Shown here: positions 6,771-15,816 of the stretch, in pieces
How positions within the stretch are numbered: position 1 is the first letter of the stretch
How the letters are laid out: every line of letters begins with the position of its first letter
Source of the DNA: Arthrobacter sp. PM3
GTDB lineage: Bacteria; Actinomycetota; Actinomycetes; Actinomycetales; Micrococcaceae
NCBI RefSeq assembly: GCF_003352915.1
Contig: NZ_CP022314.1
Coordinates: 2,236,043-2,300,042, forward strand
Reading direction: 5' to 3'
DNA length: 64,000 nt
The notes under the pieces: model-generated
The model's input: the letters and a program-made list of their open reading frames with translations, nothing else
The model's database searches: none
What the model was told of the DNA's origin: nothing
Translations under genes and position numbers: made by a program

Positions 6771-8453
6771 ATGACAGACACCGAACTCCGCCAGGCCGGC
6801 GATTCCGCCGCAGCACCAGCCGGTAAATCCGCCGGGCACCCTGCCGGCAAACCCGCCCGGAAACCGGCACAGAAACCGGGAGGGAAACCAGCCGCCCGCC
6901 GCCTGCCCTTCGGCCCCGACACCACCAAGGGAACGGTCGCCAAGATCGTGCTGCTGGGCCTCGTGGACGCCGTCGCCGTCTACGTGCTCATGATGTTGTT
7001 CCTTAGCCAGTCCTGGGCGGTGCTGGCAATCTCCGCCGCCGTCGTGCTGGCGATCAACTGGATCTACCTGCGCAAGGGCGGGCTTCCCGCGAAGTACCTG
7101 GCCCCCGGCGTCCTGTTCCTGCTGGTCTTCCAGGTGTTCGTGGTCCTGTTCAGCGGCTACATCGCCTTCACCAACTACGGTGACGGGCACAACAGCACCA
7201 AGGACGACGCGATCGCGGCCATCCAGTTGACCGCGCAGAAGCGCGTCCCCGACTCCCCGACCTACAAGGCCTCCGTGCTGTCCAAGGACGACTCCTTCTA
7301 TCTGCTGTTCACGGGCCCGGACGGCAAAGTCTCGCTCGGCAGCACCGGAAAGCAGTTGGAGCAGGTTTCCGGCGCCGGAACGGATTCGACCGGGAAAGCC
7401 AACGCCCTCGACGGATACAGGACCCTGAACTTCCAGGAAATCGTCGCTAACCAGCAGCGGATCCTGGACATCACCGTCCCGGTGTCCGCCGACCCCGCAG
7501 ACGGCACCCTGCGAACCGCCGACGGCAGCTCCGCCTACCAGTACAAGCCGGCCCTGAGCTACGACGCCGCCGCCGACACCTTCACGGACACGGACACGGG
7601 CGCCGTCTACAGGGACAACGGCAAGGGCGCCTTCGCCACGGCCGGCGGCGAGACCCTGACCACCGGCTGGAAGATCGACGTCGGCATGGAGAACTTCGCG
7701 CGCGCCTTCACCGATCCGAGCCTCCGCGGCCCGCTGCTGGGTGTCATCCTCTGGACCTTTACCTTCGCCGTGGCCTCCGTGGCGCTCACGTTCGCCCTGG
7801 GACTGTTCCTGGCGATCACCTTCAACCGGGAGGACCTGCGCGGCAAGCGGATCTACCGCATCCTCATGATCCTGCCCTACGCGTTCCCGGCGTTCCTGTC
7901 CGGGCTGGTCTGGTCCGGGATCCTCAACCCGCAGTTCGGCTGGCTCAACCAGACCCTGCTGGGCGGGGCCACGATCGGCTGGCTGACGGACCCCGTCCTG
8001 GCCAAGATCAGCGTGCTCGTAGTCAACCTCTGGCTCGGCTTCCCGTACATGTTCCTCGTCTGCACCGGCGCCCTGCAGTCCCTGCCCACCGAACTGGACG
8101 AGGCAGCCCGGATGGATGGCGCCAGCCCGTGGCGGGTGTTCCGCTCCATCAAGCTGCCGCTGCTGCTTGTCTCGATCGCCCCGCTGCTGATCTCCTCCTT
8201 CGCCTTCAACTTCAACAACTTCAACGTGATCTTCATGCTCACCGGCGGCGGCCCGCGGTTCGCGGATACGGACCGGGACATCGGGGCCACGGACATCCTG
8301 ATCACCCTCGTGTACAAGGTGGCGTTCGGACAGGGCACCGGACGCGACTACGGCCTCGCCAGCGCCCTGGCCATCATCATCTTCATCATCGTGGCCACCG
8401 TCTCGGCCATCAGCTTCAAGCAGACCAAGGCACTTGAGGAAGTGAACTCATGA
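6771..8453 (+). CDS. malF: Maltodextrin ABC transporter permease MalF
   Basis: The 560-residue permease has a Pro/Lys/Gly-rich cytoplasmic N-terminus (to about residue 45). A cluster of hydrophobic segments follows, then a large extracytoplasmic region (roughly residues 145-300) like the MalF P2 loop, then the six-helix permease core. The EAA loop DEAARMDGASPWRVF, which docks the ATPase, is clear. It acts with MalG as the membrane channel for MalE-delivered sugars. The stop overlaps the malG start by 4 bases (ATGA), showing translational coupling. Confidence 0.93.
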   Translation: MTDTELRQAGDSAAAPAGKSAGHPAGKPARKPAQKPGGKPAARRLPFGPDTTKGTVAKIVLLGLVDAVAVYVLMMLFLSQSWAVLAISAAVVLAINWIYLRKGGLPAKYLAPGVLFLLVFQVFVVLFSGYIAFTNYGDGHNSTKDDAIAAIQLTAQKRVPDSPTYKASVLSKDDSFYLLFTGPDGKVSLGSTGKQLEQVSGAGTDSTGKANALDGYRTLNFQEIVANQQRILDITVPVSADPADGTLRTADGSSAYQYKPALSYDAAADTFTDTDTGAVYRDNGKGAFATAGGETLTTGWKIDVGMENFARAFTDPSLRGPLLGVILWTFTFAVASVALTFALGLFLAITFNREDLRGKRIYRILMILPYAFPAFLSGLVWSGILNPQFGWLNQTLLGGATIGWLTDPVLAKISVLVVNLWLGFPYMFLVCTGALQSLPTELDEAARMDGASPWRVFRSIKLPLLLVSIAPLLISSFAFNFNNFNVIFMLTGGGPRFADTDRDIGATDILITLVYKVAFGQGTGRDYGLASALAIIIFIIVATVSAISFKQTKALEEVNS

Positions 8454-9418
8454 ACGGCTCAGCACCGCGCACCGGCACCACGCTGGAAGCACCCGGCTCC
8501 GATCTCCGCAGCGAATCGGGCAGGACCGGCGCCGCGGACCTCGCGCTGCTGCAGCGCCGCAAACCCTTCGGCGCCTGGGTCAGGGACAAGGGCTGGCGGC
8601 ACGCCGTGGGGATTGCCGTCACCGTCTTCGCCGTTTTCCCGCTGCTCTATGTGCTCTCCGCGGCCTTCAACTCCACCGGCACCCTGGTGGGATCCAACGC
8701 CCTGTTCAGCCGGTTCGACGTCGGCAACTTCACCGAGCTGATGAACAACCCCTCCCGGCCGTTCGCCCGCTGGTTCGTCAACACCATGGTGGTGGGCGGC
8801 GTGACCTCGGCGGCCACCGTGTTCCTGGGCGCCATGGCCGCCTACGCGTTCTCCCGCATGCGCTTCACCGGGCGCCGGGTGGGACTGCTGAGCCTGCTGC
8901 TGCTCCAGATGTTCCCGCAACTGCTCGCCGTCGTCGCGATCTTCCTGCTCCTGAGCGGCATCTCCGAGGTCATCCCGGCTCTGGGCCTGGGCAGCCAGCT
9001 CGGCCTGATCATGGTGTACCTCGGCGGCGCCCTGGGCGTGAACACCTACCTCATGTACGGGTTCTTCAACACCGTGCCGCAGTCCCTGGACGAGGCCGCC
9101 AAGATCGACGGCGCCAGCCACGCGCAGATCTTCTTCGGCATCATCATGCGGCTGGTCACGCCGATCCTGGCCGTCGTGGGCCTGCTGTCCTTCATCGGGA
9201 TCTCCGGCGAGTTCGTGATCGCCAGCGTCGTGCTGACCGACCCGGACAGCCAGACCCTCGCCGTCGGGCTGTACTCCTTCGTGGCCCAGCAGCGCTCCGA
9301 GAACTGGGGCGTTTTCGCCGCTGGCGCCGTGATCTCCGCCGTTCCGGTGATGGCCCTGTTCCTGTACCTGCAGAAGTACATCGTCAGCGGCCTCACCCAG
9401 GGCTCGGTGAAGGGCTGA
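8450..9418 (+). CDS. malG: Maltodextrin ABC transporter permease MalG
   Basis: The 322-residue permease has the usual MalG architecture. There is a cytoplasmic N-terminus, six membrane segments, and an EAA loop LDEAAKIDGASHAQIF between helices 4 and 5. It ends KYIVSGLTQGSVKG, the standard MalG C-terminus that contacts the ATPase. The ATG overlaps the malF stop, and the GH13 gene starts 2 bases after the MalG stop codon. No ATPase gene is in this operon; the protein at 14460-15542 is the likely partner. Confidence 0.94.
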   Translation: MNGSAPRTGTTLEAPGSDLRSESGRTGAADLALLQRRKPFGAWVRDKGWRHAVGIAVTVFAVFPLLYVLSAAFNSTGTLVGSNALFSRFDVGNFTELMNNPSRPFARWFVNTMVVGGVTSAATVFLGAMAAYAFSRMRFTGRRVGLLSLLLLQMFPQLLAVVAIFLLLSGISEVIPALGLGSQLGLIMVYLGGALGVNTYLMYGFFNTVPQSLDEAAKIDGASHAQIFFGIIMRLVTPILAVVGLLSFIGISGEFVIASVVLTDPDSQTLAVGLYSFVAQQRSENWGVFAAGAVISAVPVMALFLYLQKYIVSGLTQGSVKG

Positions 9419-9420
9419 TC

Positions 9421-11379
9421 ATGGACGGACCGGGCATGGCGCTCCCGGCCGGCGCTGGCCCGCTTCCGCACCACGACGGCTCGGGCCTCCACGCGCCTGT
9501 TCGCGCCGAACGGGGCGCGGAGGTCCGCCTGCGGCTCCGCGTCCCGGCTGTTTGGGGCCGGGCAGCCAGGGTCTGGCTCCGATCCCTGCACGACGGCGAG
9601 CCGCGCTACGATCCCGCCGCCAGCCTGGGCGAGGCCGACGGCTGGGTCTGGTGGGAGGCGGCCACCGTGCCGACCAACCCGGTGACCCGCTACCGCTTCC
9701 TGCTGGAAGTCCCGGAAGAATCCGCCGGGGCTAAAAACCGCGGCGGCGCCGGCCGGCTGCAGTACTGGAGCCTCAACGCCCAGGGACTGTTCAGCCGGGA
9801 CGTCTCCGACTATGCCGACTTCCGGCTGACCACGTTCCGCCCGGCCCCCGAATGGCTGCGCCGGGGCACGATGTACCAGGTCTTCCCGGACCGCTTCGCG
9901 CGCTCGGCCGCTTCCGACGACCTGGCGTCGGCGCGTCCGACCCCGGACTGGGCCGTGCCCTGCAGCTGGGACGGCACCCCGGTGGAGGGCGCCGGCCCGC
10001 ACACCCCCTACCAGTACTACGGCGGGGACCTCCGGGGTGTCACCGAGCGGCTGGACCACATCCAGCAGCTCGGGGCGGACGTCATCTACCTCACCCCGTT
10101 TTTTCCGGCCCGCTCCAACCACCGCTACGACGCCGCGACCTTCAGGCGCGTGGATCTGCTGCTGGGCGGCGACGAGGCCCTCATCGAACTCGTCGAAGCT
10201 GCCCACGCCCGCGGCCTGCGCGTGATGGGCGACCTCACGGCCAACCACTCCGGCGACGCCCACGAATGGTTCCGCCGCGCCCTGGCGGACCCGGCCTCCG
10301 AGGAAGCCGGGTACTACTACTTCAACGCGGACCACACGGCGTACGAATCCTGGTACGGCGTCCCGTCCCTGCCCAAACTCAACTGGGCGTCCCCGGGCCT
10401 GCGCCAGAAGTTCGTCCTCGACGACGATTCCCCCGTGGCGCGCTGGCTCCGGCCGCCGTTCAACCTCGACGGCTGGCGGATCGACGTCGGCAACATGACC
10501 GGCCGGCTCGGCGCCACCGACCTCAACCAGGACGTCGCGCGGCTCATCGCGGACCGGGTCCGGGCCATCAACCCGGACGCTGCGCTGCTCGCCGAGGCCA
10601 CCAACGACGCCGCACCGGACTTCACCGGCGAACACTGGCACGGCGCCATGACCTACTCCAACTTCACCCGCCCCCTGTGGTCCTGGCTGGCCGGCGACGC
10701 CGGGCACGTCAACTTCTTCGGAACTCCGCTGCCCGGTTCCAACCGGACCGCGGCCGAGGACTTCCTCGCCACCCACCTGGACCTCTCCGCCGCGTTCAGC
10801 TGGGACGTCCGGCAGCAGAACATGAACGCCCTGAACAGTCACGACACCGCCCGGGCAGCCACCGTGATGATCGACGGCGGCCAGCGGCTCGGCGCGGTGC
10901 TGATGTTCACGCTGCCCGGGGTTCCCGTGATGTTCGCCGGGGACGAGTTCGGGCTCGAGGGCGACAACGGGGAGTATTCCCGCACCCCCATGCCCTGGAA
11001 CGATCCCGGCCGCATCCGCACCGACCTGAGGGCCGACTACGCGGCCCTCACCGCGCTGCGCCGGGAACAGCCCGCGCTCACCGGCGGCGGAGTGCGCTGG
11101 CTCCACGCCCGCGGGGACGTCCTCGCGTTCGTGCGCGAAACCGCCCACAACGCCGTCCTGGTAGTGGCGGCCCGGGCCGGAGCCGGCGTCGAACTCGCTC
11201 CCGGATCGCTCTCGCCGGCCCAGCTCGCGGCCCTGGCGGGTCCGCCGGCCTACGCGACCGCGGCAGTCGAAGTGGCGCTGTCCCCGGCGGACGCGGCCGC
11301 CGTGCTGATCCGCACCAGCGGACCGGCGGCCGCCGCCTGGGTGCTGCCCGGGACCAGGGTGCCTGTCCCGCAGCCTTAG
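9421..11379 (+). CDS. GH13 maltodextrin-degrading enzyme (cyclomaltodextrinase/neopullulanase type)
   Basis: The 652-residue protein combines an N-terminal beta domain (residues 25-130) with a GH13 barrel starting MYQVFPDRFARS near residue 151. Catalytic residues are Asp355 (GWRIDVGN), Glu392 (LAEATND) and Asp475 (NSHD). The N-domain plus MYQVFPDRF pattern is typical of cytoplasmic cyclomaltodextrinase, neopullulanase or maltogenic amylase enzymes. It sits 2 bases after malG and probably trims imported maltodextrins before the GH13 glucosidase acts. The exact bond specificity is not readable. Confidence 0.9.
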   Translation: MDGPGMALPAGAGPLPHHDGSGLHAPVRAERGAEVRLRLRVPAVWGRAARVWLRSLHDGEPRYDPAASLGEADGWVWWEAATVPTNPVTRYRFLLEVPEESAGAKNRGGAGRLQYWSLNAQGLFSRDVSDYADFRLTTFRPAPEWLRRGTMYQVFPDRFARSAASDDLASARPTPDWAVPCSWDGTPVEGAGPHTPYQYYGGDLRGVTERLDHIQQLGADVIYLTPFFPARSNHRYDAATFRRVDLLLGGDEALIELVEAAHARGLRVMGDLTANHSGDAHEWFRRALADPASEEAGYYYFNADHTAYESWYGVPSLPKLNWASPGLRQKFVLDDDSPVARWLRPPFNLDGWRIDVGNMTGRLGATDLNQDVARLIADRVRAINPDAALLAEATNDAAPDFTGEHWHGAMTYSNFTRPLWSWLAGDAGHVNFFGTPLPGSNRTAAEDFLATHLDLSAAFSWDVRQQNMNALNSHDTARAATVMIDGGQRLGAVLMFTLPGVPVMFAGDEFGLEGDNGEYSRTPMPWNDPGRIRTDLRADYAALTALRREQPALTGGGVRWLHARGDVLAFVRETAHNAVLVVAARAGAGVELAPGSLSPAQLAALAGPPAYATAAVEVALSPADAAAVLIRTSGPAAAAWVLPGTRVPVPQP

Positions 11380-11441
11380 AAGGGGAGCCTGAGACCGGGA
11401 GCCTTAGACTGGGAGCCGGATTCGACCGAACTGGAGACCGC

Positions 11442-12812
11442 ATGCGCAGCATCATCGACGAGCTGACCTCTGCCCTGGACCCGGCCAAAATCGCCGTGGA
11501 CGCCGCCACCCTGGCCGCCTACGCCGTGGACCAGGCGCCCGTCCTGGACTATCAGCTCCCGCAGGCCGTGGTCTTTGCCGAATCCGTGGCCGACGTGCAG
11601 GCCACCGTCGCCGCCTGCGCCGCCCGCGGCGTCGCGCTCGTGGCCCGCGGGGCCGGCACCGGCGTCTCCGGCGGCGCCCACGCGAGCGAGGGCTGCGTGG
11701 TGCTCACCCTCGAACGGATGAACCGCATCCTGGACCTCAACCCGGATGACGAGACCGCCGTCGTCGAACCCGGCGTCATCAACGCGGACCTCAATGCCGC
11801 CGCCGCCGAACACGGGCTCATGTACGCCCCCGACCCGGCGAGCTTCAAGATGTCCACCATCGGCGGCAATGTCGCCACGAACGCGGGCGGGCTGCGGTGC
11901 GCCAAGTACGGGGTGACCCGGGACTCGGTCCTGGCCCTCGACGTCGTGCTGGCGGACGGCTCGCTCATCCACACCGGACACCAGACCTTCAAAGGCGTCG
12001 CCGGCTACGACCTCACCGGGCTGTTCGTGGGGTCGGAAGGGACGCTGGGGATCGTGGTCGGGGTGACCGTGCGCCTGAAGTACCTGCCGCGCGAGGTCCA
12101 CACCATCGCGGCCTTCTACCCGGACTTCCGCAGCGCCGCGGCCGGTGTCCTCGCCGTCGGCCGGGCCCGCGTGCAGCCGGCCATCATGGAACTGCTCGAC
12201 GGCGGTTCGCTCGCCCAGCTCGACGACCTCCACGGCTCGGACCTCGCCTCCCGCGGCAAGTCACTGCTTCTGATCCAGACCGACGGGTTCGGCGCGGCGG
12301 CCGAGGCCGCCGCCATTCGCCCGGTCCTGGCCGCCGGCGGGGCGGTGGTGACCATGGAAGCCGACGCCGAGGCCGAGCAGCTGGTTGAGCTGCGCCGCAA
12401 CAGCCGCGGGACTGAGGTGGATGACGAATACCGGGTGGGCGAGGATGTGGCGGTGCCGCGCTCGCGGCTGGTGGACTACGTCGCGGAACTCGAGGCCATC
12501 GCGGCCGAACACGCGGTCCAGCTCAAGGTCGTGGCGCACGCCGGCGATGGCAACCTGCACCCGACGTTCTGGATCGACCGGGTGGACAACACCGTGGACC
12601 CCGAGGCCATGGGCCGCCTCGGCGCCGCACTGGACAAGTCCATCACCGTGGCCCTGGCCATGGGCGGCACCATCACGGGCGAACACGGCATCGGCCAGTA
12701 CAAGCTGCGCTGGCTCGGCCTCGAGCAGAAGGAACCGGTGCGTGAACTGCAGCGCCGGATCAAGGAGCTATTCGACCCCGCCGGGATCCTGAACCCGGGC
12801 AAGGCGATTTAG
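11442..12812 (+). CDS. FAD-linked oxidase, glycolate oxidase/D-lactate dehydrogenase type
   Basis: The 456-residue protein has an N-terminal FAD_binding_4 (PCMH-type) domain with RGAGTGVSGGAHA and IGGNVATNAGGLRCAKYG. A C-terminal FAD-oxidase domain with AHAGDGNLHPTFW and GGTITGEHGIGQYK follows. These are GlcD/Dld-family signatures, so it should oxidise a 2-hydroxy acid such as glycolate or D-lactate; no GlcE/GlcF partners are nearby. The ATG at 11442 follows three imperfect GGGAGCC repeats and a GGAGACCG ribosome site. The same frame is open far upstream by chance, because of GC bias. Confidence 0.9.
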   Translation: MRSIIDELTSALDPAKIAVDAATLAAYAVDQAPVLDYQLPQAVVFAESVADVQATVAACAARGVALVARGAGTGVSGGAHASEGCVVLTLERMNRILDLNPDDETAVVEPGVINADLNAAAAEHGLMYAPDPASFKMSTIGGNVATNAGGLRCAKYGVTRDSVLALDVVLADGSLIHTGHQTFKGVAGYDLTGLFVGSEGTLGIVVGVTVRLKYLPREVHTIAAFYPDFRSAAAGVLAVGRARVQPAIMELLDGGSLAQLDDLHGSDLASRGKSLLLIQTDGFGAAAEAAAIRPVLAAGGAVVTMEADAEAEQLVELRRNSRGTEVDDEYRVGEDVAVPRSRLVDYVAELEAIAAEHAVQLKVVAHAGDGNLHPTFWIDRVDNTVDPEAMGRLGAALDKSITVALAMGGTITGEHGIGQYKLRWLGLEQKEPVRELQRRIKELFDPAGILNPGKAI

Positions 12813-12860
12813 CACACCCGTGCTGCATGGCGGCCCCAAGCGGCTGCGCGGCGCGGGGCA

Positions 12861-14279
12861 CTAGTCGTCGGCGTCCGGGTACTCGGCGAGGGACTCCTCG
12901 GCGCCGTAGCGTGATTCCTCGGTTTCCACCTCGAGGATCTTCAGCAGTTCCGTGTCCGGGTTAAGCATGATCGCGGCCTCGTCCCGGCGGTGCCGGAGCT
13001 CGTTGTCGATGTAGGACTGGACGGCCTCGGCCAGGGGGATGTGCCGGTTTTCTTCCTCGGACCGGTACCAGCGGTGCTCCAGGACCTCGTGGACCGCCTC
13101 GGCCGGCTCCAGTTTGCCGGAGAGATCGCGCGGGATGGCCCGCACGATCGGCTCGAAGATCTGGCTGACCCACAGGTGAGCACTGTATTCCTCGTCCATG
13201 CCCGGGTTGTTGTCCGCCCGGAAGGAGTCCATGTCGTTCAGGAGCCGGCGGGCCTGGTTTTCCTGGGCGTCCAGCCCGGTCAGGCGCAGCAGCCGGCGCT
13301 GGTGGTGGCCGGCGTCGACCACCTTGGGCTGGAGCTGGATGGTGGAGCCGTTCTGCGTCGTCTTGATGGCGTATTCCTCGACGTCGAAGCCGAGCTCGTT
13401 GAGCCGCCGGATGCGGGCGGCCACGCGCCAGCGTTCCCCGATCTCAAACGACTCCTTGGCCGTCAGCTCGGTCCACAGCCGGCGGTAGCTGTCCATGATG
13501 AGCTCGCTCGTGGCCACGGGGTCGACCTTCTCCTCGATCAGGCCGCCGTCGAGCAGGTCCATGAGCTCCCCGGCAATGTTGACCCGGGCGATTTCGAGGT
13601 CGTACTCACGCTGGCCGGTGGACAGATCCGGGTACAGCTCGCCGGTCTCGGCATCCACGAGGTAGGCGGCGAACGCGCCGGCGTCACGGCGGAACAGGGT
13701 GTTGGAAAGCGAGACGTCACCCCAGTAGAAGCCGATCAGGTGCAGCCGGACCAGCAGCAGCGCCTGGGCGTCGATAAGCCGCGTCAGGGTGTCCTTGCGC
13801 AGCATCTGGGAGAAGAGCGCACGGTATGGCATGGAGAACTTCAGATGCCGGGTGACCAGCACCGGGTTCAGCGGCCGGCCCTCCGGGGTGGTGCGTCCGG
13901 TGATGACGGCCACCGGCTCCACGCAGGGCACGTCCAGCCGGGCGAGCTTGCGGAGCATGTGGTATTCGTGCCGGGCGATGTGCTCCGAGGTTTCCTTGAT
14001 GGCGATGACCGAGCCGCCCAGGTGGGCGAAGCGCACAATGTGCCGGGAGATGCCGCGGGGGAGTGCCGCGAGATACTCGGCCGGCCAGTCCTCGAGGGCG
14101 ATGTGCCACGGCAGGTCCAGGAGTTCGGGCTCGGTGGCGGCGGCGGTGATGCTCAGCGAACTGGACACCAGGGAGGCTTTGTCATCATTGGCGCTCGCCG
14201 CCTCGTGCCGGGGCAACTTGCCGATCTGGCCGTAGTCGGTGGGCTCGTCGTGCCACTGGGCGCCGTTTTCCTCGGTCAT
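12861..14279 (-). CDS. DUF4032 domain protein, kinase-like fold
   Basis: The 472-residue protein matches the actinobacterial DUF4032 family. The N-terminal half resembles lipopolysaccharide kinase-like folds: a conserved Lys in VIAIKETSEHIARHEYHML and a catalytic-loop-like GDVSLSNTLFRRD are visible. A conserved C-terminal domain follows. Its role is unknown. ATG 14279 is favoured because GAGGA lies upstream. A 16-base tandem duplication across this start creates a second, out-of-frame ATG at 14299 that terminates after seven codons. It is convergent with the FAD-linked oxidase and downstream of the ABC ATPase. Confidence 0.85.
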   Translation of the reverse strand: MTEENGAQWHDEPTDYGQIGKLPRHEAASANDDKASLVSSSLSITAAATEPELLDLPWHIALEDWPAEYLAALPRGISRHIVRFAHLGGSVIAIKETSEHIARHEYHMLRKLARLDVPCVEPVAVITGRTTPEGRPLNPVLVTRHLKFSMPYRALFSQMLRKDTLTRLIDAQALLLVRLHLIGFYWGDVSLSNTLFRRDAGAFAAYLVDAETGELYPDLSTGQREYDLEIARVNIAGELMDLLDGGLIEEKVDPVATSELIMDSYRRLWTELTAKESFEIGERWRVAARIRRLNELGFDVEEYAIKTTQNGSTIQLQPKVVDAGHHQRRLLRLTGLDAQENQARRLLNDMDSFRADNNPGMDEEYSAHLWVSQIFEPIVRAIPRDLSGKLEPAEAVHEVLEHRWYRSEEENRHIPLAEAVQSYIDNELRHRRDEAAIMLNPDTELLKILEVETEESRYGAEESLAEYPDADD

Positions 14280-14300
14280 GTGGGGTTTTCCTCGGTCATG
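14265..14300. repeat. 16-bp tandem duplication over a start codon
   Basis: GTTTTCCTCGGTCATG occurs at 14265-14280 and again at 14285-14300, a 20-base period. On the minus strand each copy carries an ATG followed by ACCGAGGAAAAC. Only the inner copy is in frame with the DUF4032 gene. Confidence 0.85.
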
Positions 14301-14352
14301 GGTCAATTCTTCCGTGTTTCTTGGGCCGTGCCTAACGCAGAGCAGTTAAAGC

Positions 14353-14389
14353 CCGACGGCGGCCCTCCAGTGAGGAGGACCGCCGTCGG
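14353..14389 (-). terminator. Terminator of the ABC ATPase gene
   Basis: CCGACGGCGG-CCCTCC and GGAGGA-CCGCCGTCGG form a long stem with a short loop, downstream of the ATPase on the minus strand. A short T run (GCTTTAACTG) follows on that strand. Confidence 0.75.
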
Positions 14390-14459
14390 TTGCTAAGCAG
14401 GGCCCACGCCGGCAGGGTTCCCTGGCCGAAGCGGAGCGAGGTTAGGGAGCCGGTGGGGA

Positions 14460-15542
14460 TTAGTCGCCGAGGCGCTGACCGGTCTTGGTGTCGAACAGGT
14501 GCACGTGGCCGGACTGCGGGCGGACCCAGACGGACTCACCCTTCATCGGGGGGCGGCGGCCGTCGACACGGGCCACGATGTCGTGGCTCTTGCCGTCCAG
14601 CGTGGTGTGGCCGTAGACGTAGGCGTCGGCGCCGAGTTCCTCGACGACGTCGACCTCCACCTGGAGGCCTTCGCCCTGGGCAACCGTTTCCAGGTCCTCC
14701 GGTCGGGTGCCCAGCGTGACGGTCTGGCCGTGGGCCTCTTCAAGGACGTCGCGCGGCACCGGGTACACGGTCCCGCCGAACTGGACGCCGCCGTCGACCA
14801 CCGGGAGTTCGAGCAGGTTCATGGCGGGGGAGCCGATGAAGCCGGCCACGAAGACGTTCTTCGGCTTGTCGTAGAGGTTGCGCGGGGTGTCAACCTGCAT
14901 CAGCAGGCCGTCCTTGAGCACGGCGACGCGGTCACCCATGGTCATGGCCTCGACCTGGTCGTGCGTGACGTAGACCGTGGTGACGCCGAGGCGGCGGGTC
15001 AGGGACGCGATCTGGGTGCGGGTCTGGACGCGCAGCTTGGCGTCGAGGTTGGACAGCGGCTCGTCCATGAGGAAGACCTGCGGGTTACGCACGATTGCGC
15101 GGCCCATGGCAACACGCTGGCGCTGGCCGCCGGAGAGTGCCTTCGGCTTGCGGTCCAGGTACGGCTCGAGGTCCAGGAGCTTGGCGGCCTCACGGACGCG
15201 CTCGGCGCGCTCTTCCTTGCTGACGCCGGCGATCTTCAACGCGAAGCCCATGTTGTCCGCGACGGTCATGTGCGGGTACAGGGCGTAGTTCTGGAACACC
15301 ATGGCGATGTCGCGGTCCTTCGGCGGAACGTCGGTGACGTCGCGATCGCCAATGAGGATGCGGCCGGAGTTGACGTCCTCAAGACCTGCGAGCATACGCA
15401 GGGAGGTCGACTTTCCGCAGCCGGAGGGTCCGACGAGGACCAGGAATTCGCCATCGGCGATGTCAATGTTGAGCTTGTCAACAGCGGGCTTATCGGTGCC
15501 CGGGTACAGACGTGTTGCGTTATCAAAAGTAACTGTAGCCAC
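14460..15542 (-). CDS. ugpC: Sugar ABC transporter ATP-binding protein, MsmX/UgpC type
   Basis: The 360-residue ATPase has a Walker A GPSGCGKS (38-45), signature LSGGQ (136-140) and Walker B FLMDE (157-161). A C-terminal TOBE-type regulatory domain follows (from about 240, GFIGSPAMNLLEL, and TLGTRPEDLE). This is the shared multi-sugar ATPase group that energises several transporters encoded without their own ATPase; the malEFG set here is an obvious client. The GTG at 15542 is chosen because it gives MATVTFDNATRLYPG, the usual family start, after an AAGGG site; an ATG start at 15671 would add about 43 unrelated residues. Confidence 0.95.
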   Translation of the reverse strand: MATVTFDNATRLYPGTDKPAVDKLNIDIADGEFLVLVGPSGCGKSTSLRMLAGLEDVNSGRILIGDRDVTDVPPKDRDIAMVFQNYALYPHMTVADNMGFALKIAGVSKEERAERVREAAKLLDLEPYLDRKPKALSGGQRQRVAMGRAIVRNPQVFLMDEPLSNLDAKLRVQTRTQIASLTRRLGVTTVYVTHDQVEAMTMGDRVAVLKDGLLMQVDTPRNLYDKPKNVFVAGFIGSPAMNLLELPVVDGGVQFGGTVYPVPRDVLEEAHGQTVTLGTRPEDLETVAQGEGLQVEVDVVEELGADAYVYGHTTLDGKSHDIVARVDGRRPPMKGESVWVRPQSGHVHLFDTKTGQRLGD

Positions 15543-15804
15543 AGTTATCAATCCCTTCACCGGCAGGTACGTGCCGGACGATCCGTTGTGAATGGTTTTT
15601 TTATTCAGTTGGTAATTCAGTTTTGGGTCATCACGTGCGTACTCCCCGGCCGGGGCCGAGGAGCAGGACAACGCGTATCCTGTGACGCCGCACGGTGCCT
15701 GTGCGCCACATCACATACAGAGTATGTCAGATACATGGCATCTGGGCGAAAATGTTACGGATGTCACATGTGGGGTCCCTCACGCGGCGTCGGAGCGGGG
15801 TGTA

Positions 15805-15816
15805 TAGGCTGTGCGC
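15805..15816 (+). promoter_or_regulatory. Candidate -10 box of a leaderless mRNA
   Basis: TAGGCT (15805-15810, TANNNT type) is followed by six bases and then the ATG at 15817. Transcription would be expected to start at or next to the start codon. No Shine-Dalgarno sequence is present. Confidence 0.5.

Noticed and set aside
5577..7190. Long minus-strand frame opposite malE-malF
   Set aside because: Gly/Val/Asp/His-rich antisense shadow; the plus strand encodes clear MalE and MalF.
9852..12812. A 986-codon open frame spanning the GH13 enzyme and FAD-linked oxidase genes
   Set aside because: Its first half is an Arg/Pro/Gly-rich shadow of the GH13 gene in another frame; only the part from 11442 has real protein features.
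15543..15804. Additional N-terminal 43 residues for the ABC ATPase, or a small gene upstream
   Set aside because: The extension is unlike any ABC ATPase, and GTG 15542 gives the conserved start; no other coding signal is visible.
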